The translations under genes were made by a program, and so were the position numbers. From Bryobacterales bacterium (GTDB taxonomy: Bacteria; Acidobacteriota; Terriglobia; Bryobacterales; UBA6623), in contig JAJDTX010000175.1 of the NCBI GenBank assembly GCA_022826925.1, positions 25,599 through 89,598 of the forward strand: DNA of 64,000 nucleotides, in the 5' to 3' direction. The notes beneath the pieces were generated by a model. That model had not been told where the DNA came from. It saw nothing but the letters and a program-made list of their open reading frames with translations, and searched no databases. Every line of letters begins with the position of its first letter. The first letter of the stretch is position 1. Positions 17,877 to 27,506 of this stretch are shown here, piece by piece.

Positions 17877-20870
17877 TCAGAAGGTTCGGCTGATGGTGAA
17901 GCGGAACATCGAGCGCCGCTCGAAGAAGGGCAACCACGTCCCGACCGGCCGCACCGCCTCGATGAACGACTGGTAATTCGGGAACAGCGAGCGGTCCGCA
18001 ACGATCGGCGGCTTGAGGAACTCCTGCACGCGCATCGGGTTGTAGGCCCAATAGAAGCGGAACGGGGCATTCACGACGGGCATCATGACCTGCAACTCGA
18101 TGCCGGTCGAGCTGCGCATCCTCTGGGTCGGGCCGATGATCCCGATCTGCTCTTGGAAGCCAGCCTGGGGGAATTGCTTGTTCAGCTCCAGGGCGCGCCC
18201 GGAGTTGAGCCGAACCTGGTCCTTGCGCAGGATCTTGTTGAAGCCGATGTCCCAGAACGGGGCCAGCACTACCGGGCCGAACAACTTGATGCGGTACTCG
18301 AAGTTGTAGACGAAGCGCGTGTCGCCGCCGGGGAAGTTCAGGCGATAGACAGGCACCTCGGTGGTCAGCGGGACGCGCTCCTCCACGCCGTTGACGATCT
18401 GCACCTGAGTGCGCGCCACGCCGTTGTCGTTGTAGACAGGCACGGCGGTGAAGTCCGGGATCCAGACCATCGGGCTGATCGACCAGATCTGGAAGCCCCG
18501 CACGTCGTTCTCGCCCCCCATGAACGAGCGGTTGAACGGCGGCGGGACGCGCCCTCCGTAGCCGCTGAGAAAAGAGATCAGCCCGCGCATCGCGATGGTG
18601 CGGCGGCCGCCGTGAGGCCGGAAATACTTCGCTTCCACCGTCGGCTGGATGAACCGGGCGTTGCCGCCGAAGCCCGCGATCGCGACGCTGGCGTACAGGC
18701 TCTTGCCCTTGGACGGGGTGATGGGATGGTCGACGGTGTTGTAGAAATAGCCCGGCGTGATCTGGCTGGTGGTGATGCCCTCGAGCGAGTTGGGGCCGGA
18801 CACGCCCTCGAAGTTGAGGTAGGTGAACAGGTTCGAGGCCGACTGCGAAAAGGTCACCACGTTCGAGCGGCGGAAACTGTACGTCAGGCTGAGCCGGGCG
18901 AAGCTGCGGCGCAGGGGGTAGCTGAGGAAGGTAGTGAAGCCTGCCGAATTCTGCCGGTAGTCGAGGATGTTCTCCTTGCCGAGCTGGTCAAACAGCGGGA
19001 TCAGGTTGGCGCCGGCGAAGATGGAGGCCTCGCGGGCCTGGTTGAAGCTGAAGCGGCTCGAAAAGACGGTGAATCCCGCCTGGATCGGCTTGTCGAAGAG
19101 GTAGGGCTCGGTGTAGCCGAACTGCAGGACCCGCTCGCGGCTGCCCAGCTGCGCGTCGAAGGAGAGCGTCTCGCCCAAGCCGAGGAAGTTGTTGGTCGAG
19201 TAGCCGAAACCGATGAAGCTGCCCGCGAAGCCCGACACGCCGCCGTTGAGGTTGATCATGTTGCGGCCCCGCTCCTTGACCTTGAGCGTCAGATCGACCG
19301 ATCCGTCGCGGGTGTTGCGCGTGACGACCGTGTCGGTCTCGGGCCCCTCGGTCTTGATCGGGTCGAAGTAGCCGAGCTGGTTCAGCCGCAGCATGCTCAC
19401 GTCCCACAGGCGCGTGTTGAACATGTCGCCCTCGTCGATGAGCAGCTCGCGCCGGATGACCTTGTCGCGGGTGGTGTTGTTGCCCTCGAACTCGATGCGG
19501 CGCACGAAGAACTGCTTGCCTTCGTCCACGGCCAGGTTGAGATCGATCAGCGGCGGGTCCTCGTCCTCGCGGAACTCGAAGCTCGGCTCGGCCACGAAGT
19601 CGATGTAGCCGAATTCCCCGTAGAGCTTCTTGAGGTTCTCCATGCCCTTGCGCAGCTTCTCGATGTCGAAGATGGCTCCCTCCTGCATCGCGAAGACCGG
19701 CCCCAGCACCTGGTCCGGCACGCGGAACAGCTCCACGTCGGTGAAGCTGAGCAAGCCGCGCGCGTAGCGCGGTCCCTCTTCCACCAGCAGGTCGATATCG
19801 GCAACCTTCTTGGGCTTGCTGAAGATCATGGACCACGGCAACAGGAACGTCCCGCGCGCCGGCGCGTCCTGGATGTCCAGTTGGTGCCTGAGGACGTTCG
19901 CCTTGAAGTAGCCGCGCTTCTGGTAAGCGTTGCGCAGGCGCTCCTTGTCCTCTTCCAGCTTGCGGATGTCGAACGTGCGCTTGAACAGGTTTTCCAGCAC
20001 GAAGCTGCGCGGGATGCCCAGCGGCTTGGTGTTCTTCATGGCGCGCCGGGCGTTCTTGGCGCTCATCACGTCGAGGCCGTCGAAGCGCACGTCACCGACC
20101 TTGACCTTCGGGCCTTCGTCGATATTGAAGACGATTTCCACCGAGGCGGGCGGGATCTGGCGCACCTCCGGGTTGATCTCCGCATACTGCCGGCCGCGCT
20201 CGCCGAGGAGCTCGCGCAGCACGAAAGTGGCGCGGTTGACCGTCGTGGGGTCGTATCGCGACTCGACCGTCAGGCCGACGTTGCGCTCCTTGAAGCGCTC
20301 GAGGATGTCGGACAGGGTGGCCGACTTGTTGCCCTCGTAGCGAATCGTGCGGACGACGCGCCGCTCGGTGACGACGAAGCGCACGATCTTGCCCTGCTCG
20401 CCGTCATCGATCTCCAGCCGCAGGTCGTCGAAGTAGCCGGTGTTCCACAGCACCATGAAGTCGCGCCGCAAGGTCTGGGAATCGAACAGGTCGCCCCGCT
20501 TGGTGAAGATCCGAGCGGCCAGGTTGTCACGAGGGATGCGGCGCGTGCCGCGGAACTCGACTGCCTCGACGATCTCCTCGTCGGGCCTGCGCTCCGCTTG
20601 CTCCGTCTCCTCCACGTCCTGGAACGGGGAGGGGGCGTCGGGCTGCTCCAGAGGGATGTCCTCAAACGGCGAGGGGGCCTGCTGAGCGGCCTGTGCCAGC
20701 AGGTACGGCGCCACGGGCGCGCCAAGGCGGGATTCGCCCGCGTCTGCCGGAACCGCCGGCCCGGCCGCCGGGTCCGGGCGCTCGGCGGAGCCACCGTCCT
20801 GGGCTGCCAACGGGGCAGCCAGGGACAGGGCTAGCAATGCGGCAAGCAGTGTCAGACCGATTGGGCGCAT
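17877..20870 (-). CDS. bamA: Outer membrane protein assembly factor BamA
   Basis: 997 residues, at the long end for BamA. A signal peptide (1-24) is followed by a Pro/Ala/Glu-rich linker (about 25-100) that contains twice-repeated PSPF(E/Q)D phrases, then POTRA domains (RGTRRIPRDNL, VRFDGLDVMSAKN, IEFEGNNTTRD) and an Omp85 barrel (LNGGVSGFAGSFIGFGYSTNNFLGLGE; FMGGENDVRGF is the conserved VRGF/Y loop). The chain ends in phenylalanine, as expected for barrel insertion. Its role is insertion of beta-barrel proteins into the outer membrane. It is followed by skp on the same strand. Confidence 0.96.
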   Translation of the reverse strand: MRPIGLTLLAALLALSLAAPLAAQDGGSAERPDPAAGPAVPADAGESRLGAPVAPYLLAQAAQQAPSPFEDIPLEQPDAPSPFQDVEETEQAERRPDEEIVEAVEFRGTRRIPRDNLAARIFTKRGDLFDSQTLRRDFMVLWNTGYFDDLRLEIDDGEQGKIVRFVVTERRVVRTIRYEGNKSATLSDILERFKERNVGLTVESRYDPTTVNRATFVLRELLGERGRQYAEINPEVRQIPPASVEIVFNIDEGPKVKVGDVRFDGLDVMSAKNARRAMKNTKPLGIPRSFVLENLFKRTFDIRKLEEDKERLRNAYQKRGYFKANVLRHQLDIQDAPARGTFLLPWSMIFSKPKKVADIDLLVEEGPRYARGLLSFTDVELFRVPDQVLGPVFAMQEGAIFDIEKLRKGMENLKKLYGEFGYIDFVAEPSFEFREDEDPPLIDLNLAVDEGKQFFVRRIEFEGNNTTRDKVIRRELLIDEGDMFNTRLWDVSMLRLNQLGYFDPIKTEGPETDTVVTRNTRDGSVDLTLKVKERGRNMINLNGGVSGFAGSFIGFGYSTNNFLGLGETLSFDAQLGSRERVLQFGYTEPYLFDKPIQAGFTVFSSRFSFNQAREASIFAGANLIPLFDQLGKENILDYRQNSAGFTTFLSYPLRRSFARLSLTYSFRRSNVVTFSQSASNLFTYLNFEGVSGPNSLEGITTSQITPGYFYNTVDHPITPSKGKSLYASVAIAGFGGNARFIQPTVEAKYFRPHGGRRTIAMRGLISFLSGYGGRVPPPFNRSFMGGENDVRGFQIWSISPMVWIPDFTAVPVYNDNGVARTQVQIVNGVEERVPLTTEVPVYRLNFPGGDTRFVYNFEYRIKLFGPVVLAPFWDIGFNKILRKDQVRLNSGRALELNKQFPQAGFQEQIGIIGPTQRMRSSTGIELQVMMPVVNAPFRFYWAYNPMRVQEFLKPPIVADRSLFPNYQSFIEAVRPVGTWLPFFERRSMFRFTISRTF

Positions 20871-21062
20871 AGACAGGTGTAGGCGGCGAATCCACGGTGG
20901 CGCGCTAGGCTGGCTACCGGTCTCAGGAACGAAGTACGCATGCTCCCATGTGGCTGTTTCAGCACTAGTGCTTCGAGCTACAGATTGGAAACGGGCAGCC
21001 AGACCGGCCCATACCTCGTCTGACAGAACAGACCGTCGCGGCGCGTCAGAGAGTTCGAGAAT

Positions 21063-21725
21063 TCACTCGGGCTTCTTGAATTCGATGAGGAACTCCCCCA
21101 AGATTCCATCGTAACTCAATTCCAGGTGCTTGCGCTTGATCTTGGCCGGCATCTCGAAATATAGGAAGCCGGCGCGGGGCTCGTCCTCGAACTCGAGCGG
21201 CAGCTCGAGCGACTGCAGGCGCGGGGCCCCGGAACTCTCCAGCGCGGACCGCTGCGTGGCCGTGACCTGTTCCTCGGAGGACCGGCCGCCGCCGATCTGA
21301 TCCGGCGGGCCGCCCAGGCGCCGGGGCCGTGACCCCGTGCCGGGCACCCCGCCCCAGATTGGCCCGCTATCGTTGGCGAACAGGTCCGGGGCTGACTCCC
21401 TCGTCTTGGCGCTCAGGTCCAGCACGGCGCTACCGGCGATGCGATCGGGGGTCTGTGCCGGGGACGTTTCGTTGTTGTTGCGCGCGCGCATCAGAAAATC
21501 GTCGCGCCGCAGAGAGATCTTCGAACCGTACAGCGGCCGCACGCGCACTTCGATCAGAATCACCTCTCCATCGAAGCTATCGCCGGCGACGCGCTCGATC
21601 TCCGCGGCGTCCCTGACCAAGCGAGCCTGGAATTCGGCGTCGGGGAGTTCACGGGTGTACCACTCCGGGAGCTTTGCCGCGGACAGACCGCAGACCAGCA
21701 GCGCCGCTGCCGCCGCGATGCGCAT
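21063..21725 (-). CDS. Secreted hypothetical protein
   Basis: 220 residues from the ATG at 21725, which begins a signal peptide ending near GLSAAK; a GTG five codons upstream would also be in frame. No recognised domain. The N-terminal part has strand-like VILIEVRVRPLYGSKISLRRDDFLMRAR. The middle is a Gly/Pro/Arg-rich linker (WGGVPGTGSRPRRLGGPP). The C-terminus is strand-rich (FLYFEMPAKIKRKHLELSYDG). This resembles surface or periplasmic beta-sandwich proteins of Acidobacteriota, which is only an impression. It is 45 bp from the end of the ABC-F gene on the same strand. Confidence 0.6.
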   Translation of the reverse strand: MRIAAAAALLVCGLSAAKLPEWYTRELPDAEFQARLVRDAAEIERVAGDSFDGEVILIEVRVRPLYGSKISLRRDDFLMRARNNNETSPAQTPDRIAGSAVLDLSAKTRESAPDLFANDSGPIWGGVPGTGSRPRRLGGPPDQIGGGRSSEEQVTATQRSALESSGAPRLQSLELPLEFEDEPRAGFLYFEMPAKIKRKHLELSYDGILGEFLIEFKKPE

Positions 21726-21770
21726 CAGCACGCCAGGCACGGCATAATCTTAGCTCATTCGGCAGCGCGC

Positions 21771-23702
21771 CTAGCCCGCTTCAGCCACAAGTTGCTCGGA
21801 GAGCTCGGTCCACTCCTCTTCGTGGCGCTGCATCTGTTGCTGGCTGGCCTCCAGCTCATGCAGGACGCGCCGTCGCAAGGTGTGGTCGGAACCAGCCGTG
21901 GCCAGTTCCGCCTGCAGCTTGTCGCAGGCCTCTTCCAAGCCCTCCATCTCGTCCTCGATCGCGCTGATCCGTACCCGGATCTTTTCCGCCCGGTGAGGAT
22001 TCATGCGCCGTTTCCGCGCGCCCTGCCGGGCGGCTCGGGGCGGCGGCAGCGCATCGCTCTCCGAGGCTGGCGCCGCTGGCTCGGGCTCGTCCTCGGCGCG
22101 CCGCTGGCGCGACCAGAGAAACTCCTCGTAGCCGCCGGGGTATACCTCGACGTCTCCGTCCTCGATGTGGATCACCTTGTTAGCCAGCCGGTCGATGAAG
22201 TAGCGGTCGTGCGAGACGAACACCATGGTGCCCTCGAACTCCAGCAGCGCGGGCAGCAACACGTCCTTTGCGCGTATGTCCAGATGATTTGTCGGCTCGT
22301 CCAACAGCAGCAGGTTGTTCGGCCGCAACAGCAGGCGCGCCAAGGCGTAGCGATTGCGCTCGCCGCCCGAGAGCACGCCGATCCGCTTGAACGCGTCGTC
22401 TCCGCTGAACAGGAAGCAGCCGAGCAGCCCGCGCATTTCCGATTCTCCCATCAGGGGCGCGTGGGCCACGAGGTCGTTGAGCAGGACGGCGTCGGGATCG
22501 AGCTCCCTGTACTGGTCTTGCGCGAAGTAGTCGATCCCGACGCGGTAGCCTTCCTTCCGCGTGCCGGCCGTGAGGGGCTCAGTGCCTGCCAAGATGCGGA
22601 TCAGGGTGGACTTCCCCGCCCCGTTGGCGCCCACTAGCGCGATGCGGTCCCCACGCTCGATGCGCAACGAGACATTGTCAAACACATACGTGTCACCGTA
22701 GCTCTTGGCCACCCTGTCCAATTCCACCACCACCCGCCCGGAGGGCTGCGGCTGGGGAAAGCGAAAGTGGATCGTCTTCTCCTCCGGCGGGACCTCGATG
22801 CGTTCCAGCTTCTCGAGTTCCTTGACGCGGCTTTGCACCTGCTTGGCCTTGGTCGCCTGGTAGCGGAAGCGGTTGATGAAGGCCTCGACCTGCTCGATCC
22901 GGGCCCGCTGATTGCGGTAGGCGGCCCGGACTTGAGCGATGCGTTCGTCGCGCAGCTTCTCGAACTTCGTGTAGTTGCCGGTGTAGAAATGGGCCTTGCG
23001 ATTCCAGAGGTGGACGATCTTGCGCACCGTGGCGTCCAAGAAAAAGCGGTCGTGCGAGATCAGCAGGAAGGCGTACGGATAGTTCGACAGGTAGTCCTCG
23101 AGCCAGTTTCGCGCCTCCAGATCGAGGTGGTTGGTCGGCTCGTCGAGCAACAGCACGTTAGGTTTCAAGAGCAGAAGCTTGGCCAGCGCGACGCGCATCT
23201 GCCAGCCGCCCGAAAACTCCTCGCAGGGACGGTCCCAGTCGCTGCGGGCGAAGGCCAGGCCTCCGAGCACGGTGCCGACCTGGGCTTCCTTGCTGTACCC
23301 GTCGAGGGCTTGATAGCGGTCGGTGCACCACTCGTAGCGGTCCATCACCGCCTGAAATTCCCGCGTCGACGGATCCACTTCGCCCATCTTGCGGGTCAGC
23401 TCCTCCATCTCGGCCTCCAACGAGATCGCCTCGTCGAAGACGCTCCGGCACTCTTCGAAAACGGTGCGGCCCGAGAACGCCAGCCCCTCTTGGGGAAGAT
23501 ATCCGACCTGGATGTTCTTCTGTCGCTCGATCTCTCCGCGATCGAGATGCTCGCTGCCGTGAATGATCTTCAGCAGCGTCGACTTGCCGGTGCCGTTGCC
23601 CCCGACGACTCCGATCCGATCCCCCGGCGCGACCAACCAGTCCAGTTCGTCGAACAGGATCCGATCCCCGTATCGCATACGGGCTCCCGCAAGCCGGATC
23701 AT
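21771..23702 (-). CDS. ABC-F family ATPase
   Basis: 643 residues with two ABC domains and no membrane segments, the ABC-F layout of translation factors or ribosome-protection proteins. Walker A motifs are GGNGTGKST (about 34-42) and GANGAGKST (mid-protein). Signatures are EFSGGWQMR and LSGGERNR. Both Walker B regions carry LLLDEPTNHLD. The inter-domain linker is long and basic, and the C-terminus is a charged helical hairpin (EKIRVRISAIEDEMEGLEEACDKLQAELA), as in Uup/YheS-type members. Subfamily cannot be fixed by eye. It is 14 bp from the uridine kinase gene and co-directional. Confidence 0.93.
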   Translation of the reverse strand: MIRLAGARMRYGDRILFDELDWLVAPGDRIGVVGGNGTGKSTLLKIIHGSEHLDRGEIERQKNIQVGYLPQEGLAFSGRTVFEECRSVFDEAISLEAEMEELTRKMGEVDPSTREFQAVMDRYEWCTDRYQALDGYSKEAQVGTVLGGLAFARSDWDRPCEEFSGGWQMRVALAKLLLLKPNVLLLDEPTNHLDLEARNWLEDYLSNYPYAFLLISHDRFFLDATVRKIVHLWNRKAHFYTGNYTKFEKLRDERIAQVRAAYRNQRARIEQVEAFINRFRYQATKAKQVQSRVKELEKLERIEVPPEEKTIHFRFPQPQPSGRVVVELDRVAKSYGDTYVFDNVSLRIERGDRIALVGANGAGKSTLIRILAGTEPLTAGTRKEGYRVGIDYFAQDQYRELDPDAVLLNDLVAHAPLMGESEMRGLLGCFLFSGDDAFKRIGVLSGGERNRYALARLLLRPNNLLLLDEPTNHLDIRAKDVLLPALLEFEGTMVFVSHDRYFIDRLANKVIHIEDGDVEVYPGGYEEFLWSRQRRAEDEPEPAAPASESDALPPPRAARQGARKRRMNPHRAEKIRVRISAIEDEMEGLEEACDKLQAELATAGSDHTLRRRVLHELEASQQQMQRHEEEWTELSEQLVAEAG

Positions 23703-23716
23703 TAGTTCGAGTGTAG

Positions 23717-24334
23717 CTAGCGCGCTGCAGGGCCAGTCGCGATGCGCGCCAGCGCGTCCGCGATGGAGCGCGCCGAACCAGCCGGCGCCGCGGTCCCGTC
23801 CACGAGCAGGTCGGCACAGGCCCTGGTCGGGAGCACGTGGCGTTCATACATCGGCGCCGCGTGGCGTTCCCATTGCGCTCGCGCGAACGCCTCGCTCCGG
23901 CCCCGGCAGGCGACGTCGCGCTCGATCCTGCGGCGCAAGCACTCCTCTTCGCCCGCATCGATGAACACCGCCAGATCCAGCATCTTGCGGACGCGGAGGT
24001 CGAACAGGGCGAACAGCCCCTCGACGATCAACACCTCGCTGGGTGCGAGCGGGGCAGGCTCCGGCATCCTCGTGTGGGTCGCGAAGTCGTAGCGCGGGAC
24101 TCTCACCGAAGCGCCGGAACGCAGCCGCGCTAGATCGGCGACCAGGAGCTCCCAGTCCAGCGCCGCGGGAGCGTCGAAATTCACCGCTCCGCGCTCAGCT
24201 GCGCTCAGGTGGGAAAGATCGCGGTAGTAGGCATCGGTGGCGAGCACGCCCGCTTGCGGCCACAGCTGCAGCAGTTCCGCCGCCACGCGGGTCTTGCCCG
24301 ACCCAGAGCGGCCAGCGATGCCGATGCAGTACAT
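23717..24334 (-). CDS. udk: Uridine kinase
   Basis: 205 residues of the PRK/uridine-kinase P-loop family, phosphorylating uridine or cytidine in pyrimidine salvage. The P-loop is G-R-S-G-S-G-K-T near residues 8-15. DAYYRDLS, NFDAPAALDW, RVPRYDFATHTR and VLIVEGLFAL match the udk order, and RRIERDVACRGR corresponds to the lid region. The sequence is moderately divergent, so other phosphoribulokinase-like kinases are possible. The downstream ABC-F gene begins 14 bp after it. Confidence 0.87.
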   Translation of the reverse strand: MYCIGIAGRSGSGKTRVAAELLQLWPQAGVLATDAYYRDLSHLSAAERGAVNFDAPAALDWELLVADLARLRSGASVRVPRYDFATHTRMPEPAPLAPSEVLIVEGLFALFDLRVRKMLDLAVFIDAGEEECLRRRIERDVACRGRSEAFARAQWERHAAPMYERHVLPTRACADLLVDGTAAPAGSARSIADALARIATGPAAR

Positions 24335-24392
24335 GGCCGGACCAAGACGTTACAAGGGCGTTGGAGCAGCGATTAGCGACGGGCGGCGGGCC

Positions 24393-26087
24393 TCAGCGAG
24401 GATCCCACGAGCGCCACTCGATCACGCCGACGCGCTCGGCCCAAGCGTCCCACATGCCCACCAGCTCGGCCACCTTGTCGGGCATCTCGGCTGCGAGGTC
24501 GTTCAATTCGCTGCGATCCTGCTCCAAGTCGTAGAGTTCCCAGCGGCCGTCCTCGGGCTGGGACCACTTGGAGACGAGCTTCCAATTGCCGCTGCGCACC
24601 GCGCGGTTGCCCTCGTGCTCCCAATACAGCCCCTCGGGGTGGCCCCTGGCCGCGTCTCCCGTGAAGACCGGCGCGAGAGAGGCCCCCTCCATCGGCTGGA
24701 TCGCGTTGCCGCCGTAGGTCTCGGGATAGGTGGCTCCGCCAACGTCCACGCAGGTCGCCATGATGTCGATCAAGTGGCCGACATGGTCTGTCCAGCCGCC
24801 TTTCGACGTGATCCCGGCAGGCCAGTACGCCACCAAGGGAGACGCGATCCCACCCTCGTGGACATAGTGCTTGTAGTAGCGGAAGGGCGTGTTCGAAACG
24901 TTCGCCCAGGGAATGCCATAACTCTGGTAGTCCTCCTCGGCTCCCGGCATGATCTCGGGGTTGTTGCCGACCGCAACCGGCTCGCCGGCGTAGGTCTCGG
25001 TGGGGATGTGAAGGGCTTTCCAGGTCTCCCGCGCTTCCTCTGCACAACCGCCGTTGTCGGCAAGGAATAGGATCAAGGTGTTGTCCAGCTCGCCACGCTC
25101 CCTTAGCGTGTCGACGACCTGGCCGATCGCTTCGTCCATCAGCTCGATCTGGGCCGCATAAACCTCCATGCGGCGGGCCTGCCATTCCTTGTCCGGCGCC
25201 GCTTCCCACGGCACTTGGGATGGATCGCGGTCGCTCATGCCTGCCGTCCCGTCCAGCACCCCCATTTCGCGCATGCGCTGCAGGCGCTCCTCCCTGAGGG
25301 CGTCCCAGCCCATGTCATAGCGTCCCTTGTACTTGGCGATAGCCTCTTCCGGGGCGTGCAGCGGCCAGTGGGGGGAAGTGAAGGGCATATAGAGGAAGAA
25401 CGGGGCATCCGGGTTCTCGTCGAGCGCCTCGCCGATGAACTGCGAGGCGTTCTCGCCAATCGCGGTCGTGTAGTAGAAGTCGGGACCCGGATCTTCGGGC
25501 TCGTTCCCGCGCGTAAGCGAGGCCGGGTCGTAAAACGATCCCGCGCCGTGGATCGTGCCGAAGAACTTGTCGAACCCGCGCTGCATCGGCCAGTTCGAGC
25601 GGTCTACCTTCCCGCCCGAGCCCTCGGCAGGCGTGACGTGCCACTTGCCGCTCATCAGCGTCGTGTAGCCGGCCGACTTCAGAACCTCGGCGAAGGTGAC
25701 GCAGCTCTTGTTGAGATTGCCCATGTAGGACGGGATCGGCTCGCCATCCTTGCGGAATTCGCTCATCATGTGCCCGACGCCTGCTTGATGCGGATAGAGC
25801 CCCGTTACCAGCGAGGCCCGCGTGGGACAGCAGCGGGCGTAGTTGTAGAACGAGCGGAAGCGCAAGCCGTTCGCGGCGAGGCTGTCCAGCACCGGTGTGT
25901 TGATCTCGCCACCGTAGCAGCCGATGTCGGAGAAACCCATGTCGTCCGCCATCGTGACAATGATGTTGGGCCGCTTGGCGGCACCCTCGGTCTGGCTAGA
26001 GGTCGAGCAGGCCCAAGGCAGCGCCGAGGCCGCGGCGCCCATGCGCAAGAGGTCGCGGCGACTGAACGAAGAACCGAATTGACTCAT
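24393..26087 (-). CDS. S1 sulfatase with Tat-type signal
   Basis: 564 residues from the ATG at 26087, which begins S-R-R-D-L-L at residues 9-14, a twin-arginine signal followed by GAAASALPWAC, possibly a lipobox with C27. Metal-binding ADDMGFSD (about 48-55) and the formylglycine motif C86-C-P-T-R90 are present. GKWHV and SPHWPLHAPEEAI, LFLADNGGCAEE complete the sulfatase core; these resemble arylsulfatase S1_4-like enzymes. Tat export implies folding, possibly with calcium, in the cytoplasm, and so maturation by the cytosolic formylglycine system. No maturase gene lies in this window. Confidence 0.93.
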   Translation of the reverse strand: MSQFGSSFSRRDLLRMGAAASALPWACSTSSQTEGAAKRPNIIVTMADDMGFSDIGCYGGEINTPVLDSLAANGLRFRSFYNYARCCPTRASLVTGLYPHQAGVGHMMSEFRKDGEPIPSYMGNLNKSCVTFAEVLKSAGYTTLMSGKWHVTPAEGSGGKVDRSNWPMQRGFDKFFGTIHGAGSFYDPASLTRGNEPEDPGPDFYYTTAIGENASQFIGEALDENPDAPFFLYMPFTSPHWPLHAPEEAIAKYKGRYDMGWDALREERLQRMREMGVLDGTAGMSDRDPSQVPWEAAPDKEWQARRMEVYAAQIELMDEAIGQVVDTLRERGELDNTLILFLADNGGCAEEARETWKALHIPTETYAGEPVAVGNNPEIMPGAEEDYQSYGIPWANVSNTPFRYYKHYVHEGGIASPLVAYWPAGITSKGGWTDHVGHLIDIMATCVDVGGATYPETYGGNAIQPMEGASLAPVFTGDAARGHPEGLYWEHEGNRAVRSGNWKLVSKWSQPEDGRWELYDLEQDRSELNDLAAEMPDKVAELVGMWDAWAERVGVIEWRSWDPR

Positions 26088-26294
26088 ACGGCACATCATA
26101 CCGCCCGACCCGGCTAGCGATCCCTGCCAAGCGCTAGACCAGCCGCGCCTGCCGGGGCTGGTGCCGGTGGTGCCGCCCGCCGCTGCTTGGAATTCCAGTG
26201 CCGACACGCCTCGTCGCCGTAGCGGCCTGATCGGACCGTTTGAAAAAGAGGTGTCCGGCTCAACCGAAAGGTTCGTTTCGCGCCGGCCCGAGAC

Positions 26295-27098
26295 CTACTG
26301 CCCGCGGGCCGGCAGGGGCCAGACCTTGATGCCGCGAAAATACAGTTCCGAACCCTCCGATTGGAACAGGATCTTGCCTTTCGCCAAGCTGGCCTCTTGC
26401 CCCTCCATGACGAGCACGCCGTTGACCCAGTACTTGACGCGATCGCCTTCGGCGACCATCTCCAGGAGATTCCACTCGCCGTGAGGCTTCTCGACCTCGT
26501 TGTTCGGATCCCGGAAGCCCGCCGGTTCCCGGTAGTGCTTCGGCCAGCCATCGACGCGGCCTAGGTCGGTCTTGTTGAACCGATCGATCTGGATGCCAAG
26601 CTTGCCGCCCTTTCTGACACCGTTCACGGTCATCTGGGCGCCGCCGAGCAGGATGACATCGCCAGTGCCGCCCTCCATGATCTGGAACTCCAGGGCTTCG
26701 GGCCAGATCGTGCCATTCGACTTCGCGGCTTGGGCGCGGCGCGTGAGGTCGATGGCGCGATAGAGAATGCCGCTGTCCCGGGCCTTGTTCTTGCGGCGAC
26801 CGTGCGTGGCATCGCCCCATTTGAACTCGACATGCAAGACGAAGTCGCCGTATTCGTCCTTAGTGACGAAATACCCGTAGGGCATTCCCTCGACGCGGAT
26901 CATGCCGTCGACCACCCGGAAGACACCGTGCGGGTCGTGGTTGAAGCCTTGGCCGAAGACGAACGTGTCGAAATTCTCCATGCTCTTGCCGGAGAAGAGT
27001 TGGATCGGCTCACCCTGCGTCCGAGCGTCCGCAGCCCCGAGCGAAGTCGCGAAGACAAGGAAAATCAGTAACTTACAAATCAGTTTCGGATAAGTCAT
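26295..27098 (-). CDS. Secreted 3-keto-disaccharide hydrolase-like (DUF1080) protein
   Basis: 267 residues with a signal peptide (about 1-23, ending in ADA) and a concanavalin-like beta-sandwich of the DUF1080 / 3-keto-disaccharide hydrolase family. Typical phrases are IQLFSGKSMENFDTF, FRVVDGMIRVEG, YGDFVLHVEFKWG, DSGILYRA, ALEFQIMEGGTGD, GEWNLLEMVAEGDRVKYWVNG and GKILFQSEGSELYFRGIKV. The family includes secreted glycoside hydrolase-like proteins common with sulfatases. It lies downstream of nothing obvious and upstream of the Tat sulfatase on the same strand, so shared substrate use is plausible. Confidence 0.9.
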   Translation of the reverse strand: MTYPKLICKLLIFLVFATSLGAADARTQGEPIQLFSGKSMENFDTFVFGQGFNHDPHGVFRVVDGMIRVEGMPYGYFVTKDEYGDFVLHVEFKWGDATHGRRKNKARDSGILYRAIDLTRRAQAAKSNGTIWPEALEFQIMEGGTGDVILLGGAQMTVNGVRKGGKLGIQIDRFNKTDLGRVDGWPKHYREPAGFRDPNNEVEKPHGEWNLLEMVAEGDRVKYWVNGVLVMEGQEASLAKGKILFQSEGSELYFRGIKVWPLPARGQ

Positions 27099-27506
27099 GG
27101 TCGCCGCTCCTACTCTCCACCGACCGCGAAGCCTGGCGTTCGCGCGATGGTTGCGCCCAGTATTGCACGGCTCAGCGGCCCCTAGTGCGAACGAGGTGTC
27201 TAGCCGGCTGAGTCCCGGCGTGTGGCCCGAGCCGCAGTTGCCGGGTGTGGTTGCGTCTCAATGAGAGACCCGCAGTCCGCCCTCCACCCGGCACGCATTC
27301 GCATTCAAGCGTGCCAAGCGGCCTTGCAACTGACTCTGGGGAAAGCCGCGAATCCCAGCGTCTATCGGTCGTAGCAAGCAGACACAGAGCCGCTCATGAC
27401 GTTGCCCGACCCCGGCAGTCCGAGTATGATGCTTGCGGCGCTTTTTCGAAGCGGGCCCTATTTTCGGCCAACTCGCGCTATCGGGTGGAAGTGCCGGGGA
27501 GAGACT
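27099..27506. other. Intergenic region between DUF1080 and DUF1761 genes
   Basis: 408 bp between divergent genes. No coding region convinces me here. It contains the promoter-like element listed at 27402-27430 and a small hairpin (GTCTC / GAGAC around 27255-27270). I see no RNA gene. Confidence 0.4.
27402..27430 (+). promoter_or_regulatory. Sigma70-like promoter for DUF1761 gene
   Basis: TTGCCC at 27402-27407 and TATGAT at 27425-27430 with a 17-bp spacer. TATGAT matches the -10 consensus in five of six positions. It would give a leader of about 70 nt before the ATG at 27507. Assigned by pattern only. Confidence 0.4.

Noticed and set aside
18153..20834. Long open frame antisense to bamA (about 890 codons)
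   Set aside because: It mirrors codon structure of the GC-rich bamA gene, has no domain and no ribosome site; similar antisense frames oppose the DUF3604, lipoprotein sulfatase and PQQ dehydrogenase genes.
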